Origin: G020348185 sp964525045
GTDB taxonomy: Bacteria > Nitrospirota > Nitrospiria > Nitrospirales > UBA8639
Length of the DNA: 57,455 nucleotides
Direction of reading: 5' to 3'
Assembly (NCBI GenBank): GCA_964525045.1
Contig: CAZGFD010000023.1
Span: forward strand, 1-57,455
The translations under genes were made by a program, and so were the position numbers. The first letter of the stretch is position 1. Each line of letters begins with the position of its first letter. The notes below the pieces were generated by a model, which saw only the letters and a list, made by a program, of their open reading frames with translations, had not been told where the DNA came from and did no database searches. This document shows, piece after piece, positions 25,554 through 33,541 of this stretch.

Positions 25554-28187
25554 TTAACCAACCATGGGATTTATTTGACGGGCCTGATCAATCCATCCGG
25601 TGACTGTTTCTGATTTAAATTCCACATTTACATGATTGATTCTAGCAAGCTCCTGAAGAAACGAAGTCAATGTAAGGGGATCGCTCTGAGCAAGATCATT
25701 AATTGATCGGATACCAGAAGAATACAGAAGTTTTGCTTGATTAGGGCCTAATCCAACAATGCGCAAAAGGTCAACCAGGTTTGCCCACCCTTGAACTAAG
25801 GCAACGCTGACATTAAGTCTTCGTGCCAGTGCATCGCGCTGTTGGGGAGATTGAACTTCTAGTAGGAGATCATCTTGATTGTGGATATTAGCGGCGGCAA
25901 GTTTTTCTGCGAATTCATCATTAATAAGATGTAACTTAGACAGATTCCATGAGGGTCGTTGTGATAGATCTGGTGTTATCTTGGGTTGGTACTTTTGGAT
26001 CAGCTGATCGAGCTCTCTCCCGAGACTGTCACGAAGGAAGCTAAGCGAAGGATCCTCTTTCGCATGACCCACATATTCCTCATCGAGCCAAAATGTAGCA
26101 TCGAGGTGAAATAGTGATTTCCTTAAATATTCCTCTGCCTTCAATATTACGGCATTTTTAGCCATAATTGAGTATGCGCAAGCTAAATTGAACCGAGCAC
26201 TTGGCGAAAAGGAAGTCTCGTCCATTTCCTCGAGTAAGATGTCCTCTGAGTCTTTGTCTATATTTTGTTGGCGAACAATTCCCTTTAGCGCTGCGTATAA
26301 AGCATTGGCACTAGGCCTAATAGAGGCCAAATAGGAATGTAGCCATCGATTCTTTGGTTTGTTTTCAGCACCCAAATTGTTTTGGTGGACAACGTTTATT
26401 TCGGTAATTAATTGTTCAGCTTTTTCTCTAGCTTCGGTAATCTCTCCTAACTCCTGATTTAGGATGGCCTGGCCAAACATCACGGAATATAGGGTGGGGT
26501 CCTCAATCGAATATTTCTCTTTGTATTCCCTAGCGAGCGATTCCACTTTGGCAAGTTGGCGAATCGATCGCCGTCGCGTTTCTATATCCTTATCGTAGTA
26601 AAGGAGCCAGGCTAAATTGGCTCTTGCACCAAGAAGTTCTGGACTGAGTTTAAGTGCCATAACGTATAAGGCCTTGGCTTCCTTATTGTTGGGAGGAGTT
26701 CTCGTTTGGGCATGCAATCCGGCACGAAAAAAAGCGTAACTACGCCAATGATGTGTGCCAAGGAGAGAAAAACTATCCTTATAGAATCGAGTCATTATCT
26801 CAAAAAATAGCCATATTGCCCCATACTCTGAAAGTTGATAATAGGCCCCTGCTTCTTCGCTATTCTGGACATAAGGTTCAATCATAAAATCCCGCTGCCA
26901 AAGAGTCCTACTAGCGAGAACTTTATTGTTATGGGTAATTTGAAGGGAGGCTCCAATACCTCTAGAGTCATCAAATGGATGAAGGACGCCTGAAAGTTTC
27001 ATTGATTTCGGTTTGAATAAAGAAGAAAAAAAATCGGGGATTCCCAATGCCCATTTAGCTGAGGGGGGGATCGCTTCCTGAATATCTTGGGGAATTTTAA
27101 AAGAAGGGATTGCGCCAGTAATTACAAATATTTTTCCGCTGGGATTACCTTTCTCCAATCTATTTAAGTGATTTATCAATAGAATAGAAAAGTTTCTCCC
27201 TTTCTTGAATACAGAGGTATTTGAAACCTCCATATCTTCAATTTCTAATGCTGGCATGCCCCCTAATCCCAACAAAGTCTTCCCTCGAGAATAAAGAAAC
27301 CTAAGACCAATAAAAGTTAGGGAGGCCATGACAAGGATTTCACCAACTGGAACGAGCCAAGGCTCTATGCCTCGCCGAATTGTCCTCCAGATGGGAATTT
27401 TCCCCCCAGACAGATACTCGAGATCTTCGGGAACGGTGAGCAAAGGATTATTTTTCAGAACTATTTTCATCTCTGTCCGGGCCGCTTCATGGAATCCCAA
27501 ATTCACTAGATTCTTAACCGTAGTAAAGGGTTGATCCGGCCCCGTCAGATACTGAAGGTCATCGGGAATATTGATGAATGGATATTTGTTCAATAATCCG
27601 GTGAATTTTTTCCGTGCTTCCTTATTCTCCCCCTTATGAAGAAGAATTCTTACTTTTGTGAAGGGGGCTTCGGTTCTTTTGATCGCCTCAAACCCTCCTG
27701 CAATTTGCGGGTTCTTGATGTATGCCTCGAGATATTCCTTGCGAGCTTGCTCAAGATCACCTGCAGCTTCATAAGCCTCACCAAATTGGAAGTGCCTTTC
27801 CGCAATTTGATCGGGATGAGCAAGAGACCTGAGCGCTGCAATGGCTTCCTCAAGGGTGGGATTAGCAACTATTGCATTTTCGTAAGCTGAAACAGCTTTA
27901 TCCTTACTTCCTGCTTCCTCAAATGCCTTCCCCAATTTCAAAAACTCAGTTGCAACCCTATTCAAACCATCTTTTGCGCAGGCAAGGCCGGGATTTTTTT
28001 GTATGAGGTCCTGATATATTTCAAGCGCTTTATCGGTCCGTTTTCCCTGAAGTAAGCCGTCTGCGGCCGCGCATGGTTTCTCCCCCAGGACAGGATTTGT
28101 ATGAAGTAATACCAGGTAGGCCAAAGCTACCGCGGCCAATTGTGTGGTACTCCAAGGGGTAACAGAAAAGAAAATTTTTTTAAGCAT
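25554..28187 (-). CDS. Large TPR-repeat membrane protein with C-terminal DUF4332-like helix-hairpin-helix
   Basis: 877 residues. An N-terminal hydrophobic segment (signal or anchor) precedes TPR-like repeats (about 40-240, for example KALEIYQDLIQKNPG and KAVSAYENAIVANPT). A membrane helix (about 285-300) is followed by a globular region, more TPR-like helices and a C-terminal domain (about 740-877). That last domain has a helix-hairpin-helix pattern like DUF4332 (RIVGLGPNQAKLLYSSGI, SINDLAQSDP). Such proteins scaffold complexes; I cannot name the partners. Two repeated PxDLxYL-type segments (PDDLQYLTG and PEDLEYLSG) suggest internal duplication. The gene heads the downstream half of the accessory locus. 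Confidence 0.7.
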   Translation of the reverse strand: MLKKIFFSVTPWSTTQLAAVALAYLVLLHTNPVLGEKPCAAADGLLQGKRTDKALEIYQDLIQKNPGLACAKDGLNRVATEFLKLGKAFEEAGSKDKAVSAYENAIVANPTLEEAIAALRSLAHPDQIAERHFQFGEAYEAAGDLEQARKEYLEAYIKNPQIAGGFEAIKRTEAPFTKVRILLHKGENKEARKKFTGLLNKYPFINIPDDLQYLTGPDQPFTTVKNLVNLGFHEAARTEMKIVLKNNPLLTVPEDLEYLSGGKIPIWRTIRRGIEPWLVPVGEILVMASLTFIGLRFLYSRGKTLLGLGGMPALEIEDMEVSNTSVFKKGRNFSILLINHLNRLEKGNPSGKIFVITGAIPSFKIPQDIQEAIPPSAKWALGIPDFFSSLFKPKSMKLSGVLHPFDDSRGIGASLQITHNNKVLASRTLWQRDFMIEPYVQNSEEAGAYYQLSEYGAIWLFFEIMTRFYKDSFSLLGTHHWRSYAFFRAGLHAQTRTPPNNKEAKALYVMALKLSPELLGARANLAWLLYYDKDIETRRRSIRQLAKVESLAREYKEKYSIEDPTLYSVMFGQAILNQELGEITEAREKAEQLITEINVVHQNNLGAENKPKNRWLHSYLASIRPSANALYAALKGIVRQQNIDKDSEDILLEEMDETSFSPSARFNLACAYSIMAKNAVILKAEEYLRKSLFHLDATFWLDEEYVGHAKEDPSLSFLRDSLGRELDQLIQKYQPKITPDLSQRPSWNLSKLHLINDEFAEKLAAANIHNQDDLLLEVQSPQQRDALARRLNVSVALVQGWANLVDLLRIVGLGPNQAKLLYSSGIRSINDLAQSDPLTLTSFLQELARINHVNVEFKSETVTGWIDQARQINPMVG

Positions 28188-28577
28188 AGAAAATGGTTCT
28201 TCGACTAAAAAAAATAATTCGAATCATACAAGAAACCCAAATTATGTACGCATTGAGTCTTTTAATTCCGAGACCGAGGATTATTATTTCCCTATATAAA
28301 TTATAAACAACAGGCAATCCCGACTTAACAAGTACAAGGCAATTCAGTTTCATTGCTTGATTTTAAACAATCTGCGTATATGCTACTCGATCTTGTTGCA
28401 ATAAAATTTTTTCCTTTATATATTGGGTAAGAATGTTGTTTTGTCTTGGACTATTATTGAACTTCCCGGTTGCAATGCCATCGTGGTACCCCCCAACTCG
28501 TTGTTTAAGGGCCCGCATTGCTCACAATTTTTGCCACACAGATTATTAGGGAATACGTTTATTTTTCGACAAATAAT
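28188..28577. other. A/T-rich intergenic region in the accessory locus
   Basis: 390 bp, markedly A/T-rich, between the coiled-coil gene and the TPR gene. It probably contains a separate promoter for 28187. A possible GG-N10-GC pair (GGTACCACGATGGC on the minus strand, near 28480) is a weak match to a sigma-54 site and is not called. No gene seen. Confidence 0.4.
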
Positions 28578-28964
28578 CTAGCTGGGTGAAGAGGCGTCGG
28601 CAGCTACTGTCGCTGCATTCGAAATCTGTGAAGCCAGTTCGATCTTGGCCTTAAATGTGTTGGTAAGCGAAATATCTTGGCTGACCTTTACCAAGGCAAC
28701 GTTCATAGCATTTTTTCTATCGTCGCTTATGGGTGGAACAGATTCGTTAAGCGATTTTGCCAACTCACGGCGATTTATTTCAGATCTAAGATGCAATAAT
28801 CTTACTTCCAATGAGCTGATTCGAGCATGTATCTGCATGTCGCGTCCTGGACGCTCGTGGATTGGGACGTTTGGCTGATTTCTAAGGGCTCTGAGTTCAT
28901 TTTGCCTCTGTTCTAGTTCCTCCACCATTTTTTGTAGCTTTTGAATGACTTCTTCATTGTTCAT
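28578..28964 (-). CDS. Hypothetical coiled-coil protein
   Basis: 128 residues, cytoplasmic, strongly helical with heptad-like EVIQKLQKMVEELEQRQNEL at the N-terminus and an Ala/Ser-rich tail. No family recognised. It follows the lipoprotein gene at 28983 by 18 bp on the same strand, so the two are very likely co-transcribed, and it may be the cytoplasmic partner in the locus. Confidence 0.6.
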   Translation of the reverse strand: MNNEEVIQKLQKMVEELEQRQNELRALRNQPNVPIHERPGRDMQIHARISSLEVRLLHLRSEINRRELAKSLNESVPPISDDRKNAMNVALVKVSQDISLTNTFKAKIELASQISNAATVAADASSPS

Positions 28965-28982
28965 GGTCTTATTTCTCCTCCC

Positions 28983-29570
28983 TTACGATCCACCTGTATT
29001 TTTCAACTCTTCTGAGGTATCTCTTTTTTGCCACTCCTCGTACTCTTTAAACGTCGATTCGAGAAATGGCTTTAGTTGGGTTACCCTGTCTTCCAAGGTT
29101 GGCTCTACTTGAAGAAGTTCGAGTTTTGTCCTTACGTTTTGCATATGTTTTTCTTCAAACCTAAGGTCATTTAAAGCCTTTTGTTGAGCTGCCACGACCT
29201 TATTTAGCAATCTACGAAAGCCTTCACGTTGTGCTTTCTTCTTCTCTTGAACACTTAAGATAAAGTCACGGAACTGCTTGGCCTCGAACCCCCGTAAAAG
29301 AGTCAGGTCCACTGCGTCTTCCGCAGTCTGGAACTGAATTGCTCCGAGTGATGTTTCTTCTAAAACTTTGAATGACTTTAACCTGTCGGTCAGCTGCTTT
29401 TTATAATATTGTTGGAGTAAACGGGTCATGTTTCGCAAGGAGACTTCATATTCGACTACCTGGGCTAAGGTCTCACGGCTTAGGACTTGGGCATTGTTGT
29501 ATGCGCCACATCCCAAACAAAACAGTGTACAAATAGAAAGGGCGATCAATTTCTGTGCGGTGTGTTTCAT
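28983..29570 (-). CDS. Putative lipoprotein, helical
   Basis: 195 residues. The signal peptide ends at a lipobox-like CLGC (Cys21). The mature part is almost entirely charged helices and probably forms coiled coils (YYKKQLTDRLKSFKVLEE and on). It overlaps nothing but starts 2 bp after the stop of the larger lipoprotein upstream, so translation is probably coupled. No known family. Confidence 0.65.
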   Translation of the reverse strand: MKHTAQKLIALSICTLFCLGCGAYNNAQVLSRETLAQVVEYEVSLRNMTRLLQQYYKKQLTDRLKSFKVLEETSLGAIQFQTAEDAVDLTLLRGFEAKQFRDFILSVQEKKKAQREGFRRLLNKVVAAQQKALNDLRFEEKHMQNVRTKLELLQVEPTLEDRVTQLKPFLESTFKEYEEWQKRDTSEELKNTGGS

Positions 29571-29572
29571 AG

Positions 29573-30961
29573 TTATTGCACTCCAGCTATATAGAAAATG
29601 CCAGCAGTTTGGGCTATACGAATGATATTTGCGATATCCTCAGAGGTTATTCCTCCCTGATGAAATGCCACAAGTCCTTGGAGTCCTCTTAGGATTACGG
29701 CCTCTCTTTCGCGTAAGTTTGCTTCGCTTGTTGCCAATGACTTTTTCACTAACCAATTAGCCATGCGATCATCAAATTCAATTCTTTTCTTCGAATTGAC
29801 AATTACGTTTTCATAGTATCGGGCGAGAGCCATGTATGCGGCCTGCATGTTTCCACGTGCCCGGCGCTTTTCCTCAATCCATTTCTTCCTATCGCTAGGG
29901 TTAGTTGCTTTTACTGCTTGGTTATGGGCTAATTGATAATTGGTAGCCTGTTGCTCTAATACCTCTCTAACAGGTGTTTCAGGATTCGAGGCTAATGGCG
30001 CAACTCCCCTCACTCCAAGACCATTTTCATTGAGATCATCGGTTAGGGCCATATTATGCTTGTTTAAGAAGGCAATTTGTTCATCATAAAGACCTATTTC
30101 CCTCAGTGTTGCATTAACCTTCACTTGAATCCGTTCCTCTTCAGCTCTCGCAAGATCGAAGGCAAGACCTAATATCGTCGTGGCAATTCCGGGATCCTCC
30201 AGAGAGAAGGCTTCCTTATCTTTAATCTTGGGTAGGCACTTTAGGGAAAACTCTAACATCTTCGCTGATTCATCTTGCCCCCTGGGTTCCTGTTGGTTTG
30301 CTTCGGGAGTGGACTTTAAACATTCCGACATTTTCAAAATCGTTCCAAGCTTTTTTTGATCTGAGGTGTCTTCAACTAACTGCCCATTTTCATCTTTATA
30401 TTTTTTGACGGGAACGGTCGTATCAAGGAGTTCATTTAACCGCACGAGGGAAGCCTTTTTTTTATCATCTGCAATAACGAGAAGGCTTTCGCCCAAAAGT
30501 TTTTGGGTTGCTAAGTATCTCCCCTCTTGCATTGCTGCTTGGTTAAGGGCATCGACGACCTTCTTTTTCTCAGCTTTTACTCCTGGCAAATCTTCCAAGC
30601 TCTTCTTAAGTTCTGTCTTAAGCTGATTCTTTTTGGCCTCAGTTGTAGGAATGGCATCCTCAACAATATTTTTCTCACTGGTCGTAAAAGTCACCAAGTC
30701 ACTCCAAGGAGTACTTAAAAGAGCAATTAACTGGGTTGTGTCATCCGTTCTGTGAAATGTTTCAACAAGTTCATCTTCTATAGATTGCTCTGCATCATAA
30801 CTAGCAACCGCCTTGGACACATTTCCCTTTTTAATAGACTCCTCGAAGCTGGCTTTGGCCTCCTCTGCTGCATTTTGACGAGCTTGGTCATGAAAATAGA
30901 CACACCCTGAGCTCGAAATTCCTGCGAAAACTAACGCAAAAAAGAGAAATTGCTTTTTCAT
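29573..30961 (-). CDS. Putative lipoprotein with long helical region
   Basis: 462 residues from ATG at 30959-30961 with GAGG 9 nt upstream; a TTG five codons earlier extends the frame but is less likely. Signal peptide MKKQFLFFALVFAGISSSGC with lipid-modified Cys20. The mature protein is mostly charged alpha helix. The last 40 residues (GLVAFHQGGITSEDIANIIR) look more structured. No family is recognised. It is the first of three tightly spaced genes (2 bp, then 18 bp gaps) downstream of the DUF3467 gene, and may share its sigma-54 promoter. Confidence 0.65.
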   Translation of the reverse strand: MKKQFLFFALVFAGISSSGCVYFHDQARQNAAEEAKASFEESIKKGNVSKAVASYDAEQSIEDELVETFHRTDDTTQLIALLSTPWSDLVTFTTSEKNIVEDAIPTTEAKKNQLKTELKKSLEDLPGVKAEKKKVVDALNQAAMQEGRYLATQKLLGESLLVIADDKKKASLVRLNELLDTTVPVKKYKDENGQLVEDTSDQKKLGTILKMSECLKSTPEANQQEPRGQDESAKMLEFSLKCLPKIKDKEAFSLEDPGIATTILGLAFDLARAEEERIQVKVNATLREIGLYDEQIAFLNKHNMALTDDLNENGLGVRGVAPLASNPETPVREVLEQQATNYQLAHNQAVKATNPSDRKKWIEEKRRARGNMQAAYMALARYYENVIVNSKKRIEFDDRMANWLVKKSLATSEANLREREAVILRGLQGLVAFHQGGITSEDIANIIRIAQTAGIFYIAGVQ

Positions 30962-31203
30962 GGATAAATACCTCAATTGGTTTTGTGAAAAGGTCCTGAA
31001 GGTCCTAATTGACCAAGTCTTCGGTATTGTTTTCTTGAACTCTAGTTAGCTAAACCCACTAGGGTACCTACAACTTTGTTTAAATAAATTAAGCAATTGA
31101 GAATTGACCAATTAATTACATTTTAAACGCTAAATTGTAAAACTAGTTCCCTCCTTCTCTGACGAAAAATTTATTATTTTAGTGCTACAGTTGATAACTC
31201 CCT

Positions 31204-31470
31204 CTACAGGTTCTCATTACGACTAATAGGATTAATCCGACCAAATTTCTCTTCATATTCCTTGATCGACCTCCTTAGTGATTCAACTAGTACCTTGGCA
31301 GTATCTGGTCCGGTAACCACCCTAGTGTGAAACATATTTCCCTTACCTTGATGGGACATTTGACTGAAGTCGAGTACGAATTTATGAGCGCTATATCCAA
31401 TTCTGAAACAGTCCGCATATTCAGCTTTAGGAGTGCCATCGGAATAACCTTCAAAGACTTCTTTTTCCAT
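31204..31470 (-). CDS. DUF3467-family small protein
   Basis: 88 residues from ATG at 31468-31470, chosen because GGGAG lies 8 nt upstream; longer frames start from ATG at 31485 or TTG at 31551 and lack a ribosome-binding site. The core ADCFRIGYSAHKFVLDFSQ, then HTRVVTGPDTAKVLVESL and IKEYEEKFGRI, matches the DUF3467 pattern (substrate-like groove, conserved RVV-P-A-L). The family has no firm function. The sigma-54 promoter at 31560-31575 would give a leader of about 80 nt. The sigma-54 activator gene lies just upstream on the same strand. Confidence 0.8.
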   Translation of the reverse strand: MEKEVFEGYSDGTPKAEYADCFRIGYSAHKFVLDFSQMSHQGKGNMFHTRVVTGPDTAKVLVESLRRSIKEYEEKFGRINPISRNENL

Positions 31471-31559
31471 TAATAAGACTCCCATCTTTGCGTGACTAGA
31501 GCGGTAATTGTTGCTTTGAAAAAAAACATTAATATCACGAGGCCTCTTCAATATTGTTT

Positions 31560-31575
31560 TGCAAAGTTGGGTCCA
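31560..31575 (-). promoter_or_regulatory. Sigma-54 (-24/-12) promoter
   Basis: On the minus strand TGGACCCAACTTTGCA fits the -24/-12 consensus: invariant GG and GC exactly 10 bases apart, with a full TTGCA at -12. It directs transcription toward the DUF3467 gene, with the start expected near 31549. Confidence 0.7.
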
Positions 31576-31671
31576 AATTTGTGGCCGTCGTTTCTTTTCT
31601 TATAACCAATTGAAATGTAGGAACAATATTTTATGGGAAGTGGATGAGGCTATAGGAAGGAGTTTTTGAAG

Positions 31672-31688
31672 GTAACAACAAATGTTAC
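31672..31688. promoter_or_regulatory. Possible activator site: GTAAC-N7-GTTAC inverted repeat
   Basis: A 5-bp perfect inverted repeat containing GTAACAAC, the same core as the two direct repeats at 31801 and 31833. It lies about 100 bp upstream of the sigma-54 promoter, a usual distance for enhancer sites. Confidence 0.45.
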
Positions 31689-31800
31689 ATCGTATGTGTT
31701 TAAGAAATGAATTGAGGAATGAATGTAGATCGAAGATTTGGTAGTTTGGTGGAAATTTCGAAAGTTAGGCTGATGGGAGGGAGGAAAGGTGCTGTATCAA

Positions 31801-31844
31801 AAGTTGTTACACAGTGTGTGTAGTGGAAGAGGAAGTTGTTACAC
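31801..31844 (-). promoter_or_regulatory. Possible enhancer: two exact 12-bp repeats, 32 bp apart
   Basis: AAGTTGTTACAC occurs at 31801-31812 and 31833-31844, overlapping the 3' end of the activator gene. The 32-bp spacing is three helical turns, so both would face the same side of DNA. They sit about 230-270 bp upstream of the sigma-54 promoter, suitable for enhancer-binding-protein hexamers. Confidence 0.5.
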
Positions 31845-33229
31845 GCTCCTTGATTTGCTGGGTGACGACTTTGTTCCTTTTAATTTTGGAAGGCTTTCCA
31901 TTACCAACCTGATACTTAACCATCTTTCGATATAAGGTCATCCGGGAGCATTCCAGTTTCTCGGCCGCTTTTTTCCTGTTCCAATTTGTGGTTAAGAGGG
32001 CTGTAAGTATTCGGTCCCTTTCGTTGTGGGGTAGATGCTCCGATTCTTTGGCAATGGTCTCGAATGGTTTTGGAAGGTCTATGCATGTTATATGGCGAGG
32101 GGGAAGGTTAATGAAGCTTGCTTCAACGAGATTGATGAGTTCTCTCACGTTTCCTGGCCATGAGTATTTGAATAAGAAGTTTTTCGCCTCATGCGTGAAA
32201 CCTTCGACCTTCCGTCTAAACTTCTGATTGAATTCCTGAATGTAATATTGCAGGAGAAAGGGAACATCCTCTCGCCTTTCACGTAATGGAGGCAGTGAAA
32301 TTCTTGCTACATTAAGCCGATAATAGAGATCCTTTCGAAAATGGCCATTGTTCATTTCGAGGTCAAGATCCTGATTGGTAGCCGAAAGTATTCTTACGTT
32401 GAGCGGTACACTACTCTTCCCCCCTAAGCGGAATATCTTTTTTTTCATCTATGGCTCGCAGAATTTTTGCTTGAGCCATTGGACTCATATCTCCAATCTC
32501 ATCGAAGAAAATTGTTCCGTCTTGGGCGAGCTCCATCTTCCCTCGATTAGTCCCGACGGCGCCTGTGAAGGCGCCTCGCTCGTGGCCAAAGAGTTCACTT
32601 TCCAAAAGAGTCTCGGGGATAGCTGCACAATTGACGCAGATAAAAGGGTTTTTTCTTCTGAAACTGTTTTCATGAATGAGCCGCGCGATCAATTCTTTCC
32701 CTGTCCCCGTTTCACCTGTAATAAGGACATTGCTATCCGTTTCAGAGACTCGGGTAATGTATTCCCGAAGGTCTTCCATGGTCTGTGAGTCACCAATGAG
32801 GTTTTTGGCAATGTAAGGTGATGCGGGAGGACTTGCCCTGGAGGTAGATTCATTTTTTGAAAATCCCGATAGGCATCGAGCAATGCTAGCCGTAAGCTCA
32901 CCTGAGCCAAATGGTTCCTTTAGGTAGTCATTAATGCCCGCTCTCAAAACGGCCAAGGCAAAATCTTCCGATCCTTCACGCGTGAAAATAACTATCGGTA
33001 TAGGAGGGAAACTCTCCCTGAATTTTTTGGCGAGGCCTAAGCCTTCCAATGGGAGTCTCTCGGTTGCATCAACAACCATAAGGGTGCGGCATTCGTTTGC
33101 CAGAGAAATGGGTTTACTTTCCGGGTTCTGATCGGAGAGGAGCTGTACGGAATATTCCGTGGAAAGACTTTGTAGGATGGGATGTAGGGTGTTTTTCGGG
33201 TTAAACACCAGAATATTGGTAGGGGGCAT
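31807..33229 (-). pseudogene. Sigma-54-dependent response regulator interrupted by one extra A in a run of eight
   Basis: The gene starts at ATG 33227-33229 (AAGGA 9 nt upstream). Frame one carries a receiver-like domain (1-125), then an AAA+ domain with Walker A GETGTGKE, the sigma-54 contact loop GAFTGA and Walker B GTIFFDEIGDM, and stops at 32411. The other frame continues with IFRLGGKSSVPLNVRILSA, arginine finger FRKDLYYRL, SWPGNVREL and a Fis-type helix-turn-helix (NRKKAAEKLECSRMTLYRK). Removing one A from the run at 32438-32445 gives an unbroken 473-residue activator. This may be a real frameshift, a sequencing error, or transcriptional slippage. The receiver lacks the N-terminal acidic pair (ILVFNPKN), so it may not be phosphorylated normally. 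Confidence 0.85.
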
Positions 33230-33346
33230 CCCAATATCCTTTTGTGGCTTGTTGTTAATATTGGTATCAGAAGAAGTTTTTTAATCCTGTGTTCCTTTAA
33301 ACAGAGCAATTAATACGCCTCTTTTTGTTAAAATTCAAGAAAATTC
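32981..33346 (-). repeat. Segmental duplication, parent copy
   Basis: Counterpart of 24101-24463. Includes the leader and first third of the activator's receiver domain. The 33230-33541 intergenic gap beyond it holds the activator promoter and the region behind nuoN; I see no further gene there. Confidence 0.85.
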
Positions 33347-33541
33347 AGCCATACCGGTTTAATGGGCTGATTTTATTAGGGAATGGTAATTTCGATAAAC
33401 TAAAATTTGAGGAAAGTAAGATTTTTATGAGTGAGAAAATGTATCTATATAGATACAGAGGTTATACGATTGGATACAAATCAAGGAACACTATCTAAGA
33501 AAAACAGCTAGGGATAAATGGATCTAGGGATTGGAAAGGTT

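Noticed and set aside
25388..25603. 71-codon plus-strand frame MVIPYFLKVGEP
   Set aside because: Runs antisense into the end of the TPR gene and lacks a ribosome-binding site.
28465..28495. Second sigma-54 promoter before the TPR gene
   Set aside because: GG and GC are 10 bases apart, but the -24 and -12 blocks otherwise match poorly (no TGGC, no TTGC).
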